Assembly: GCA_963759875.1 (NCBI GenBank)
Contig: CAVXBB010000010.1
Span: 1 to 64,000 of the forward strand
Direction: 5' to 3'
DNA: 64,000 nucleotides
Origin: JAFAGX01 sp963759875
Lineage (GTDB): Bacteria > Acidobacteriota > Terriglobia > Terriglobales > Acidobacteriaceae
Part shown: one piece after another, positions 18,733 to 28,035 of the stretch
Numbering within the stretch: the first letter of the stretch is position 1
How the letters are laid out: each line of letters starts with the position of its first letter
The notes under the pieces: model-generated
Seen by the model: the letters and a program-made list of their open reading frames with translations, nothing else
Told to the model about the DNA's origin: nothing
Database searches by the model: none
Translations under genes and position numbers: made by a program

Positions 18733-19045
18733 TCAGCCGTTGAAGAGCAAGAGCCCGAGCAAGCAGTTGGGTGGATATCACTCCGCGCGGGTCACTTAGC
18801 GAGCAGTCGGCAAACGGGAAGTTATCGGAGCCGCCATCATATGCAATCGTTTCAAATGGTGAAACATCCCCATTTCACTCAGAACGTGTCAAAACGTGAA
18901 ATCGCCGGTTATCGTCAAGTGGGAATCACGGACGAGTTCCCACATGCCCGAATCGGCAAAGCTGACCTCCTTCTGGACATCTCGGAAGCAGCCTGTGAGA
19001 CTGGCTCATGTGGTGAGAGCTACACAAACTGGCGAAAGGATTTTG
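18733..19045. other. Intergenic region before the chitinase gene
   Basis: About 310 bases with no supported gene. The chitinase frame stays open upstream to 18896, but these codons do not look like protein of that family. Confidence 0.3.
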
Positions 19046-20212
19046 ATGCACATGCCAAAGTTTCGCGGAGATGGTCATTTGCTCGGTCGCATGCTACTAA
19101 TTTTGTGCGCGTTGGCGACGGCACAAGCGGGAACGGCAAAGAAAATCGTCGGCTATTACTACGGGAAGGGACGGCCCGGCTACGAGTTTTCTCAGGTGCC
19201 GGTTCAAGAACTGACCCACCTGATTTATTCGCACGCGAAGCCAACGGCTCGCGGCGATTGCGAACTGGCGCACGCTGACTTGGATATACCAAACCTACGG
19301 ACTCTCAAGGCTCTAAGGGCCGAGAATCCTCGCCTTTTGGTGCTGCTTTCGGTTGGGGGATGGAGCGGTTCAAGATATTTTTCCGACGTCGCAGCCACTC
19401 CTTCGGCGAGGAGACAGTTTTCTGCATCCTGTTTACAGATCATCGAGAAGTACGGTCTCGATGGACTGGACGTTGATTGGGAGTACCCGGTCACTGGCGG
19501 GAAGCGAACCGATCATAAGCGAGGAAGTGATAAAGAGAATTTCGTCCTCCTTCTGAGAAAACTGCGCAGCGACCTGGACGCATTCGGGCAAGAACGCCAC
19601 TTGCTGCTTACCATCGCATCCACTGGCTACCGAAATCATTTGAATGATCTGTCGCTGGAGGAAATGTCTGACATTCTGGACTGGTTTAATCTCATGGGCT
19701 ATGACTTCAACGAGATGCAACCGGAGCGTACCTCTCCTCACAGTGGGCTTTATGCGGGGACGACTCCAAAGCTAGATGCTGACGCGATCAAATACGCAAA
19801 TTCTGATGCTGCCGTGCAATGGTATTTAGATCACGGTGTTCCACTTGAAAAGATTGTGCTGGGCCTGCCGTTTTATGGCCAGGTTTGGGCCAGTGTCCCT
19901 AACGAGAACGAAGGATTGTACGAACCCTATAGAGGCAGGCCCGGAGAAGACGGCACGTTGAGCTACCGCGAAATTCAGCAAAGCTATCTTCCCTTTTATA
20001 CCCGACATTGGGACGATCAGGCCAAAGTGCCATGGCTCTATAACAAAGAGACAAGAATCATGACCAGCTACGAAGACCCGGAATCGATTACAGCGAAGGC
20101 GAAATACGTAATTCAGAAGCATCTTGGAGGAATGATGTTTTGGGACCTCGGTCAAGACGATAGCGAATCAACCCTCCTTGACACGATCTATAGGCAACTT
20201 GGCAGGAATTGA
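19046..20212 (+). CDS. Secreted glycoside hydrolase family 18 chitinase
   Basis: Hydrolyses beta-1,4 bonds in chitin by substrate-assisted catalysis. The catalytic DxxDxDxE motif is intact in GLDGLDVDWEYP, preceded by VLLSVGGWSGS and followed by LMGYDFNE, GLPFYGQVW and GGMMFWDLGQD, the usual order of GH18 TIM-barrel strands. A signal peptide (LLGRMLLILCALATAQAGTA) points to export. The ATG at 19046 is chosen for the AAAGGA site 5 bases upstream; the product is 388 residues, a single catalytic domain without chitin-binding modules. It stands alone, between the broken peptidase gene and the IS110 element. Chitin degradation fits a soil saprotroph. Confidence 0.93.
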   Translation: MHMPKFRGDGHLLGRMLLILCALATAQAGTAKKIVGYYYGKGRPGYEFSQVPVQELTHLIYSHAKPTARGDCELAHADLDIPNLRTLKALRAENPRLLVLLSVGGWSGSRYFSDVAATPSARRQFSASCLQIIEKYGLDGLDVDWEYPVTGGKRTDHKRGSDKENFVLLLRKLRSDLDAFGQERHLLLTIASTGYRNHLNDLSLEEMSDILDWFNLMGYDFNEMQPERTSPHSGLYAGTTPKLDADAIKYANSDAAVQWYLDHGVPLEKIVLGLPFYGQVWASVPNENEGLYEPYRGRPGEDGTLSYREIQQSYLPFYTRHWDDQAKVPWLYNKETRIMTSYEDPESITAKAKYVIQKHLGGMMFWDLGQDDSESTLLDTIYRQLGRN

Positions 20213-20444
20213 TTCCGAAACCCGCTAAACGGGAAGAATGCGAACGATGCCCGGAACCATGCCCGGAACCATCAGTGCAGCTTGCTGGCGGCGGGACTTG
20301 TGCTTTGCAGACTCGCATCACCGTTTGACTTCATCATTGTGGTGGCGTAGCCCACCAGACATCTCTTCGGTCACGCTCGATCATGATGTGTTGTGCAAAC
20401 TCCCCTCCCATCGGGGAGGCGGGTAGCCTATTCAGTTAACCCGG
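20213..20444. other. Intergenic region with a short tandem repeat and a hairpin beside the IS110 gene
   Basis: Holds two exact copies of ATGCCCGGAACC (20247-20258, 20259-20270) and a CCTCCC-ATCG-GGGAGG hairpin near 20404-20424, 20-40 bases past the transposase stop. The hairpin may belong to the non-coding end of the IS110-family element. Confidence 0.45.
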
Positions 20445-21518
20445 TCACTGCTGCGCAGGACCACTGTTGAAATCAGGCATCCCCGCATGGGCTTTCCCCG
20501 TCTGCCGCAACTTTCCGCGGCGGCAGAACTCTTTGTAATCAATCTCGTCGCGCATCATGATCCATAACCGGATACCCAGTTTGCGTGCCGCTGCGATCCT
20601 CGCCTTACCCATTCCTTTTTGGATGAGCTTGCGCCGATAGAAACGTTGCAGCTCCGGGTCTTTCCGTACCGTTGACATAGCCGCTTCCGTCCACAGATAA
20701 CGCAGCAGCGAGTTGCCTTGCTTGCTCATCTTGCCCAATCGTTGCCGCTTCCCGCTGGTGTGCTCACACGGGATCATCCCGATGTAGCTAGCCACCTGGT
20801 TGGCGGTGGCGAAGCGACTCGGGTCTCCGAGAAACACGTCGGTGGCCAAAGCCGTCACTGGTCCCACGCCCGGATGCGTCAATAGCCGGCGTGCCGGGGG
20901 CCTTTGTCGGGCCTGCGCTTCCACTTCTTTATCCAGTTCTTGGATTCGTTTCTGCAACTGTACGTACAAGCTCAGTAGTTCGGCCCGTCTCTGACTTGTG
21001 TAGGGTGGCAGAGGCAGTGCCTGCAGTGCGCTCTGCCCTGCCTGACTCCAGAGCGCGTGGCCTTGGCGCAGGGCGTGATTGAGTGCGATCGCCTGCAACG
21101 TGTGCTGCAATCGCGCTCGCATCTTCACCCACTGGTGCCGGTCCCGCAGCAAGGTTCGCAAGTCCCGCTCTTCGGTCGAGGGCATCCAAATCTCCGGAAA
21201 GCGGTCTTCGATTAGCAGTTCCAATATCAACCGTGCATCCCGCCGATCGTGCTTCTGCTTGCGCGTCTCTTTCGCTCGAATCTTCGCCGGGTGCCCCACT
21301 CGGCATTCGATGCCCAACTCTTCCAGCAGTTCCAAGAACCACTGCATGGATCCCGTGGCTTCGATGCCCACCACCACCGGACCTTCCAGGGCTGCATAAA
21401 ATGCTCTTACCGCATCCCCCTCGTGGGAAAGTGTTTTTTCGGTGAACTCTCCGGTTTCCGTGTCCACCATGGCTATGGTTTGTTGTCTTGCGTGCAGATC
21501 GCATCCTACAATCTTCAT
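20445..21518 (-). CDS. IS110-family transposase (DEDD RuvC-like plus Ser-containing C-terminal domain)
   Basis: A 357-residue transposase. It begins MKIVGCDLHARQQTIA with the first Asp of the DEDD site, then VVGIEATGSMQWF with the Glu, and KQKHDRRDARLILELL with two Asp. The C-terminal transposase_20 domain follows: HPGVGPVTALATDVFLGDPSRF, ASYIGMIPCEHTSG, KMSKQGNSLLRYLWTEAAMS. IS110 elements have no DDE domain, usually lack clear terminal inverted repeats, and use a structured non-coding bridge RNA encoded next to the gene to pick donor and target sites. The frame is intact, so the element may be active. I could not fix its ends; the left side abuts an IS5-type remnant. Confidence 0.92.
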   Translation of the reverse strand: MKIVGCDLHARQQTIAMVDTETGEFTEKTLSHEGDAVRAFYAALEGPVVVGIEATGSMQWFLELLEELGIECRVGHPAKIRAKETRKQKHDRRDARLILELLIEDRFPEIWMPSTEERDLRTLLRDRHQWVKMRARLQHTLQAIALNHALRQGHALWSQAGQSALQALPLPPYTSQRRAELLSLYVQLQKRIQELDKEVEAQARQRPPARRLLTHPGVGPVTALATDVFLGDPSRFATANQVASYIGMIPCEHTSGKRQRLGKMSKQGNSLLRYLWTEAAMSTVRKDPELQRFYRRKLIQKGMGKARIAAARKLGIRLWIMMRDEIDYKEFCRRGKLRQTGKAHAGMPDFNSGPAQQ

Positions 21519-21650
21519 CTCGGCCTCCTTCGTCCCGAGCCTTTTGGGTTGGATCCCGCAAAGTCTACTCGGTCCGTTGTGAGGCCGACGTCGTTATGAC
21601 ATCAGCCACGCCTGATAACAACAGTTACTGTCGCGATAGGGACGACCATC

Positions 21651-21996
21651 GCTGATCGCCCCCGCACGGATCGATCCGTACAAGCGCTTGCCTTGGTTGA
21701 TGCCGTTCCGGCCTTGCAGGGAAAGTGGGGACGACCGCGCCGTCGTCCTGACTGCGTGTTAGGTGACCGTGGTTATGACTTCTCTCGCGCAGACCCTGCC
21801 GAATCGCCTCCGCGTAGCGCAACACAGAACACGGCAGCGGCCTGGGCCGCTGGCGCTGGGTCGTGGAACGGACCTTCGCTTGGCTGAAATCAGTTCCGTA
21901 GACTGCGTGTGCGCTACGAAAAACGGGCGGACCTTCATGAGGCATTCTTATCCTTGGCGTGCGCTCTGATCTGCTGGAATGCTCTTGAAAGCGGTA
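21651..21996 (+). mobile_element. IS5-type transposase remnant, C-terminal end, frameshifted
   Basis: Pieces in two or three frames read DRSVQALALVDAVPALQG, PDCVLGDRGYD and ERTFAWLNQFRRLRVRYE, then RADLHEAFLSLACALICWN. This is the end of an IS5-family (DDE) transposase, including the last catalytic Glu region. The N-terminal two thirds are absent; the IS110 element starts where they would be. No inverted repeats were found. Confidence 0.75.
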
Positions 21997-22081
21997 CGGG
22001 TGGCCTTGGCAAGCCCATATTCGGAAAGTGAATCTGCGGGTACGGTTGCAGTCGGGTCAGTTCGCTCTGTATTGGACTGGC

Positions 22082-25000
22082 TTACGGAACACCATTGCCA
22101 TTAGCTGCTTTTCGTGCAATCAATTCAAACCCTTTGGCGCGGGCGCTTTTCTCGAGGGCCTGGAGCCGAGCGCGACCAGCGGCGCGATTTGGTCCTGTCA
22201 TCTGAATCTGGCCGAGGGCGAGAGAGGCCTCCAGCTGCAATCGAAAAAGACCCAAGTTACGCGCTCGGTTCAGGGCTTCTTGAGCGGTGTTCTCCGCTCT
22301 CCCCAGGTTTTTTCCGGCTGCCATGACGTAGGCATGGTCCAGCATCACAGGGATTCGAACAGTTACGTCCTGGCTCTTTTCCGAAAGTCGGACCGCTTCG
22401 GCGATGGCTGAGCGCGCCTCGCCTACTTTTCCTTGTTGAAGGAGGGCTCTGGATAACATCGACTGTGCGAAGATCTCCTCATCCGCATACGCATCCGCGC
22501 GAAACGCTTCGACCGCCGCACGGCTGAGTTGTTCCGCTTCGGTTCCTCTGCCGGAATCGCAATCCAGCTCTGCCAACGCCAGGCGGGTTTCAGCGGCGTC
22601 GCTTTTATTTCCAAGTTCCTCTTGCAAGGAGAGGGCCTCAACGAACGCCTCATGTGCTTTATCCGTTTCTGCCTGTTGCTGCAATGCCTGCCCAACTCTA
22701 GTGAGTGTGGAAGCGTACAGGACCTTTCCGCCAGCCTCGCGCATGGTATTCAATTCCTGCTGGTACATCTTGTGCGCCCCAGCGAGATCCCCTTCTTCTA
22801 ACAAGACGTCTCCGATTGCCCCCAGGGCTTGCGCAGCTGAGATCCGATGTCCCACTTCGTTCGACAACTCGAAGGTCTTCTGAAAATGGTCGAGCGCATC
22901 GTGCAGTTTCCCTTGTGCACGTAACATGATGCCAGTGTCGCCCATCACGCTCGCCATTCCATACTTGTCACCCGCCTTCTGGTAGATCTGGAATGTCTCG
23001 TCGTAGAACCGTTGTGCGGTAACGAAGTCTCCTTTCTTCACAGAGATCACGCCGAGGTCCAGCAGTTCCCCCGCTTGACCCTTCTGATTGCCGATGGCTC
23101 GAGCCAGGGTCAGTGCCTGGCTGTACAACTTCTCGGCCGCAGCGAAATCCCCTTGATTGATAGGAACTTCGGCCATCTGGTGCAGGGTTCGCTCCAAACC
23201 GCTGCGGTCTCCAGCGGCTTCATAGATCTGTCTGGCTTCTTCGCAGATACTCTTGGCCTTTTCGTTTTCGCCAAGATCCGCTAAAGCCCGGCACTCGGAA
23301 TCACGTGCTTGAGCCACCAAAAGTTTCGCGCCCTGTTGACCTGCTTTTTGCGCCGCTAGCTCAGCCGTGTCACGCCTGAGTTTGTGGTCGCCGAGCGACC
23401 CGGCAGCTTCCGATCTGGCCAAATCGATTCGCGGGTTTTCCTTTGTCTGCTCTCCCAAACCATCCAGAGTAGCTAGGATCTTCAATGCATCTTTGCCGTG
23501 ACCGCCGGCAGTTTCAGCGTTAGCCAACTGCAGCCCGTACTCGAGATTGTCGGGGAAAAAATTGAATAGAGTCTGATAGGCTTCAATGGCCTTTCCCCAA
23601 TTCTTGCTCGTCTCATAGAATCGGGCTTCGACCAGCAGATGCTTCTCACGCGAAAGATGGCCCGCCCCATCCAAGGCTTTCTTTGCTTCCTGCTGCGCGT
23701 TGGAGTCATACCCAAGGGACGACCACGTCCTTGCGAGCTCAGAGTGCGCCAGAGGAAAGGAGGGATCAGCTGCGACAGCGTGGCTCAGGAGTTCCCGTGC
23801 CGATAGCGCATCAAAGGCCGTGATCTTGGCGAGTCCCTGCGAATAGGAACGCATTGCTTCCGGATTCGACGGTAGCTCAGCTCGAACTCCATCGGATTCG
23901 ATTTGGGAAAGCTTTTCGAGCCCGAACTGCTGGCGCAAGCGTGCACCAGCCTGCGAAACGAGATCGATTATGGTTGTCTCAGTTCCCGTTTCCGAGACAG
24001 CAGCGACAGTCTCTCCCTTGACAGTGTCTTCGAGGCGAAGGTCGAGACGAATTTGGCCTCCCTTTTCTTTTCCTGTGTCGAGATATGAGCCGAGAATGAT
24101 GAAGTCGCTTGCGAGGTTCTTGCGAACTTGCGTCAATATGTCGGGAGGCAGACTCTCTACATCAGAAAGGCCAAGGTCGATTTTCGTGCGCGCGACGGTC
24201 TCGTCCGGCACAGTGCGCAATTGCTCGCCGGCGGCTAGTTCCGCAGTCAACATCTCCGACAGCGCGGTCGAAATCCAAGTGGTGTCTGGCCGGCTGGAGA
24301 GATTCTTAAAACCTAATATTGCGACTGAGGGCCGTATTCGAACGTGCAGAGCGCTGGCCGGTGGCTCGGCGGCATTCCTCTGTTTCCATAACCTGCGCGC
24401 TGCCCACACCCCCAAACCAGCGGCCACGGCGAGTATCAGCATCGCGGTAACCAATGACTCCGTATGCCGATGAACGAACTTTCCACCGCGGTAGAAAAGA
24501 GTGGGTTTGCGGGCTTGAATAGGCAGGCCCGAAAGGTGCCGCTCGATATCCTTCGAGAACTCTTCCGCGGAGGCATAACGATGTTCCGGCTCCGTACGGA
24601 TTGCCTTCATCAAAATGGTGTCGAGATCGCCTCGTAGGCAACGCCGCAACTCCTCGGGTCGAGTGGCACGTGCTTCAGCAACCAATTGAGGCGTGATTAC
24701 CGTTCGCGTGCTGCCATCGTGAGATGCCTTTTCGTCAATCCTCCCCACTGCCCCACTCGGCTTTTCTGGTTCATGGTCGTAACCGTGCCGCTCGATCTCC
24801 AAAGCAGAATCATGGCGAACCCGATACGGCCGATGCCCGGTTAACAGTTCGTAGAGCAAGACTCCCAGCGAATAGATATCTGTAGTCTTCGTGACCGCTC
24901 CTCCGCGCACCTGTTCGGGACTGGCGTATTCGGGCGTCATTGGACGCCAATCAGTTCGGGTAAGCGTCGTGTCCGGGGACCATTGCGGGTCGAGCACTTT

Positions 25001-25675
25001 GGCAATGCCAAAATCCAAGAGCCGGACTACACCCTCATTGGTGATCAGAATATTGCTGGGCTTCAGATCACGATGGATAACGAGGTTCTCATGGGCATAT
25101 TGCACTGCGAGGCAGACCGTACGGAACAACGGAAGGCGTTCGGTAATCGACAGTCTATGAGTGTCGCAATATTCGTCGATACGAACTCCCTCGACGAACT
25201 CCATGATCAAATAGGGCAAGCCTTCTTCGGTGCTCCCGCCGTCTAGGAGCCGTACGATGCTGGGGTGGTCCAGAGCGGCCAGGGCCTGCTGCTCGATGCT
25301 AAAGCGTCGGAGGATTTCATTCTTCTGAGTTCCTGGCTTCAGCATTTTGATGGCTACACGCTTGCGATACCGGTCATCTGCACGCTCAGCCAAATAAACC
25401 ACCGCCATACCACCCTGCCCAATTTCGCGGAGGATACGGTATGCCCCAATCCTTTTTCCCGCCATCGCACGCGACTGCGCGGACACGAGATCAGCGGCGG
25501 GACAATGCTCAAGAAAGGTGGCGGCGCCATCGAAGCTCAACAACAGCGATTCTACTTCGGTGCGCAGAGAGTCATCGCCAGCGCAGGCTTGACGCACAAA
25601 CGCACTTCGCTCCTCGGGGTCTCGCTCCAGAGCCAACGCGAAAAGCTCTTTTACTTGGTCCCATTTTTCAGGCAT
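22082..25675 (-). CDS. Membrane Ser/Thr protein kinase with C-terminal TPR array
   Basis: A 1,197-residue PknB-type kinase. An N-terminal ~75-residue helical segment precedes the kinase domain: glycine loop IGQGGMAVVY (~85-94), VAIKMLK Lys, HRDLKPSNI catalytic loop (~205), DFG, and PEYASPEQ activation segment. One membrane segment (~430, VTAMLILAVAAGLGVW) follows. Then a FlgO/TolB-like domain (ILGFKNLSSRPDTTWISTALSEML) and about ten TPR units rich in GDFAAAEKLYSQAL-type repeats reach the C-terminus. This is typical of acidobacterial kinases that couple sensing to a protein-interaction scaffold. Its ATG lies inside the end of the upstream sigma-factor gene (8-base overlap), so the two are co-translated. 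Confidence 0.93.
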   Translation of the reverse strand: MPEKWDQVKELFALALERDPEERSAFVRQACAGDDSLRTEVESLLLSFDGAATFLEHCPAADLVSAQSRAMAGKRIGAYRILREIGQGGMAVVYLAERADDRYRKRVAIKMLKPGTQKNEILRRFSIEQQALAALDHPSIVRLLDGGSTEEGLPYLIMEFVEGVRIDEYCDTHRLSITERLPLFRTVCLAVQYAHENLVIHRDLKPSNILITNEGVVRLLDFGIAKVLDPQWSPDTTLTRTDWRPMTPEYASPEQVRGGAVTKTTDIYSLGVLLYELLTGHRPYRVRHDSALEIERHGYDHEPEKPSGAVGRIDEKASHDGSTRTVITPQLVAEARATRPEELRRCLRGDLDTILMKAIRTEPEHRYASAEEFSKDIERHLSGLPIQARKPTLFYRGGKFVHRHTESLVTAMLILAVAAGLGVWAARRLWKQRNAAEPPASALHVRIRPSVAILGFKNLSSRPDTTWISTALSEMLTAELAAGEQLRTVPDETVARTKIDLGLSDVESLPPDILTQVRKNLASDFIILGSYLDTGKEKGGQIRLDLRLEDTVKGETVAAVSETGTETTIIDLVSQAGARLRQQFGLEKLSQIESDGVRAELPSNPEAMRSYSQGLAKITAFDALSARELLSHAVAADPSFPLAHSELARTWSSLGYDSNAQQEAKKALDGAGHLSREKHLLVEARFYETSKNWGKAIEAYQTLFNFFPDNLEYGLQLANAETAGGHGKDALKILATLDGLGEQTKENPRIDLARSEAAGSLGDHKLRRDTAELAAQKAGQQGAKLLVAQARDSECRALADLGENEKAKSICEEARQIYEAAGDRSGLERTLHQMAEVPINQGDFAAAEKLYSQALTLARAIGNQKGQAGELLDLGVISVKKGDFVTAQRFYDETFQIYQKAGDKYGMASVMGDTGIMLRAQGKLHDALDHFQKTFELSNEVGHRISAAQALGAIGDVLLEEGDLAGAHKMYQQELNTMREAGGKVLYASTLTRVGQALQQQAETDKAHEAFVEALSLQEELGNKSDAAETRLALAELDCDSGRGTEAEQLSRAAVEAFRADAYADEEIFAQSMLSRALLQQGKVGEARSAIAEAVRLSEKSQDVTVRIPVMLDHAYVMAAGKNLGRAENTAQEALNRARNLGLFRLQLEASLALGQIQMTGPNRAAGRARLQALEKSARAKGFELIARKAANGNGVP

Positions 25676-26246
25676 GCTTCTGGTCGCCTTTGCATAGTTC
25701 ACGCGCCAGCCACGCCTTAGACAGGTTCCAGTTGCGCTTGACCGTCGTGCGGGAAACTCCCTGCACTCCAGCAGCCTCCTCAATGCTTAAACCACCGAAA
25801 AAACGCAACTCCACGAGTTGGGCTTGCAGTGGATCGAATTTGGCTAGTCGGGTGAGAGCTTCATCCAAGGCAATGACATTTGTCGCCTTCCCCTTGGAAA
25901 CGCCGGCTGCTTCTTCCAGGAAAACTTTCTTAAAGCCCTGGCCGCGCTTTTTGGCGCCATGGCCGCGGCTGTAGTCAACCAGGATACGGCGCATCAGCTG
26001 AGCAGCGACGCCCAGGAACTGCTCCCTGTTTTTCCAACGAACTTCCTTTTGATCGGCCAAGCGAAGATAGGCCTCATGCACCAGGGCGGTCGTTTGTAGG
26101 GTGTGATCACTGCGCTCGCGCTGCAAGTAGCGAGACGCCAGACTGTGCAGGTCCGAGTACAGCGACACGACCAAATCGGCCACTGCCTTGTCATTGCCGA
26201 CGTTGAGTTCACCCAGGAGGGTGGCTACATCTGTTGGCGCATCCAT
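25668..26246 (-). CDS. ECF-type RNA polymerase sigma factor (TIGR02999-like)
   Basis: A 192-residue sigma factor. Region 2 is seen as LYSDLHSLASRYLQRERSDHTLQTTALVHEAYLRL and VRWKNREQFLGVAAQLMRRILVDYSR. Region 4 is FDPLQAQLVELRFFGGLSIEEAAGVQGVSRTTVKRNWNLSKAWL. The wording places it in the acidobacterial/planctomycete ECF group whose genes are regularly followed by Ser/Thr kinases. No anti-sigma gene is adjacent; in this group the linked kinase is the likely controller. The ATG at 26246 is the first fitting Met. Its TGA overlaps the kinase start. Confidence 0.92.
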   Translation of the reverse strand: MDAPTDVATLLGELNVGNDKAVADLVVSLYSDLHSLASRYLQRERSDHTLQTTALVHEAYLRLADQKEVRWKNREQFLGVAAQLMRRILVDYSRGHGAKKRGQGFKKVFLEEAAGVSKGKATNVIALDEALTRLAKFDPLQAQLVELRFFGGLSIEEAAGVQGVSRTTVKRNWNLSKAWLARELCKGDQKHA

Positions 26247-26483
26247 AGAACCTCGAAAGCGATGACCGGAACCACCGGGGCATGAATGGACACCGCAGTC
26301 GCAACCACTCGAACTTAGAAAAATAGAAAAGATGAAAGCGAGGGAGGATCCGATATGAGCGCGCGAACGTTTCCAATTCACCCCAAGAATCGCGATCTTT
26401 ATGGCCCCGGAGTATATACCCAGTCGGATGCTAATACCAACGGGGTTTCCGCCTTTGTTTTCGCCCATTTGGAGCTTGCCGGC

Positions 26484-26605
26484 GCCGAAAACCACAATCG
26501 CCGCTGGCCTCTACCAAAGAAATGTGGGCCTTTTTCTGTAGTTTCTTCGCGTTACTAGATAGACGCCGAGTTTGGATCGTGGGGACGGAAGACGGCAAGT
26601 AAAAC
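26484..26605 (+). repeat. Arm 1 of a ~120-bp imperfect inverted repeat
   Basis: Bases 26538-26562 are the exact reverse complement of 31608-31632 (25 bases). The match continues at ~85-90% from about 26484 to 26605 against 31675 down to 31563, including GATCGTGGGGAC and GAAGACGGC. It lies in the ~490-base gap upstream of the ECF sigma gene. No ribosome site or protein family supports coding in it. It is probably a dispersed intergenic repeat or the end of a mobile segment. Confidence 0.7.
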
Positions 26606-26737
26606 ATTAAGGTTCGCGATCTGCCCCTGATTGCGATTTCGACCCTCATTCCGCGCCTTGCTAGATAGAGCCTGTGTGTTTTTTTTCAGGAGCAAGGAGT
26701 AAGAAGAGGAATTAGTTAAGGGGTGAGGAGGTGTCCA

Positions 26738-26923
26738 ATGTTGTACCTTCATTGCTTCATGGTAGGGTCGTGGATGTTCGCGATTGGGTGGTTTCTCGGT
26801 GCCATCTACATACAAAACCAGAATGAAAAAGCGGAAAGCCCGCGTGTGAGTGAAAAACCAGAACGGTGCCCGGAGTGTGAGACATGGCGGCTTCCGGAAG
26901 TAGCCAGCGCCAGCGCTGATTGA
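26738..26923 (+). CDS. Small single-pass membrane protein with a CPEC motif
   Basis: A 61-residue frame with a very strong ribosome site (GAGGAGGT, 5 bases before the ATG). Residues ~6-27 (CFMVGSWMFAIGWFLGAIYI) form one hydrophobic span, followed by a charged stretch and a CPECETW motif that could bind a metal. No family recognised. It is the only plus-strand gene inside the segment bounded by the inverted repeat. Confidence 0.5.
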   Translation: MLYLHCFMVGSWMFAIGWFLGAIYIQNQNEKAESPRVSEKPERCPECETWRLPEVASASAD

Positions 26924-27382
26924 TAGGAAAAAGTGCGGCAGCGGCTACCCCAGCTACGCGACGTTTCTGGACGATGATTGCCGGGTGTGATTCCACAGTA
27001 TGCTTCACGGTAGGAATCACGTCCGATTCCGTGAATCACTAACCATTCCCGGCACATTCGGAGGGAGTGCGCGAATCAGCTGGCCTGGCTGATCCTCGTA
27101 AACCGGCTTGCGCTAAGAAGCACCGTGGTGGCATGAGCTTGGTTCGAAGACGGATCGCCAGTAGGGTTGGCGAAGGAGGTTTTGTTAGGCGCTCTTAAGT
27201 GACGCCTGGTTTCAACAGTTGTGCGTTGCCGATGTTCCGAGCAGCGCTCTTGCTTCCCAGTGGATCGCGCCCGAATTGCCCCACGAAAACTGCTCGCTAT
27301 GGAAGAGTTGCGAAAGTCCTTCGCCTTGATTCAGCCATTCAGCCGCCCGTTCCAAGGCCGCAGGATTTCGGGGGTAGACACC
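26924..27382. other. Intergenic region, no gene seen
   Basis: About 460 bases between the small membrane protein and the 3' end of the minus-strand secreted-protein gene. Open frames exist but none is supported by motifs or ribosome sites. Confidence 0.3.
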
Positions 27383-27895
27383 TCACAGCGGCGGCTTTAC
27401 GTTGCGGTATTCGTAGCGAAAGGAAGTGTGGACCTGTCGACGTCCGTCTCCATGCGCAGCGGCAATCCCTTCGCCTTGGAAATCCACACATCCATATCGA
27501 TCTTCCCCTTGGTCGTCTCATCGTGCGAGCTGTATACCGACGCCATTTCACCGTTTACCGGCTCGTCCTTTAGATATCGGCACGTCACCTTGTCCTTGCT
27601 CTTCTGTCGGTTCTCTTGCTTCGATTGCTCCATATCCTTTACGGACTCCATCACACTCCATTTGCCGTTGATCTTCCCATAAATAGAGCCGGCGGCGTAT
27701 ATCGACTCACTAGTCACGGTTTCGCCGCCGACCTTCACAGTGATAGATGTGAGAGGGGGTGTTGTCAAGCTTGCTTTCAGCCTCCAAAATCGCCTTGCAA
27801 TCGTCTTGTGCCGTCAGAGGCGACATGCCCCATCGGAGATATCCGATCGTTAAGCCAACCATGATGTGGGGCCATTTGGTCAGCGTCGTTGCCAT
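27383..27895 (-). CDS. Secreted hypothetical protein of an acidobacterial family, two frameshifts
   Basis: Begins MATTLTKWPHIMVGLTIGYL with a signal-like hydrophobic stretch, then DDCKAILEAESKLDNTPSH. After a frame change near 27750 it continues YAAGSIYGKINGKWSVMES, VTCRYLKDEPVNGEMASVYS and DVWISKAKGLPLRMETDVD. A second frame change near 27430 restores SFRYEYRNVKPPL before the stop. The KGLPLR ... Y-Y-NV pattern is that of a lipoprotein-like fold in which a short peptide is exported and folded as a beta sheet. I recognise the pattern from acidobacterial genomes but know no function. It is the last gene of a minus-strand run with the next two. Confidence 0.6.
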
Positions 27896-28035
27896 GAGCC
27901 TTAGTCCTCGCGCGCGGATACTAACACAAACCGCGTCACGTGCATCGCAATCGTTATAAGCCCCATCGCCGAATTTGTCGGCAACCGCCCCTCCGTCCGT
28001 GTTTCCTGCAGTACTTCCAAAGTATTCGGAGCACA

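Noticed and set aside
20929..21561. Long minus-strand alternative frame within the IS110 transposase
   Set aside because: Shadow of the transposase; low-complexity Arg/Gly-rich sequence without family.
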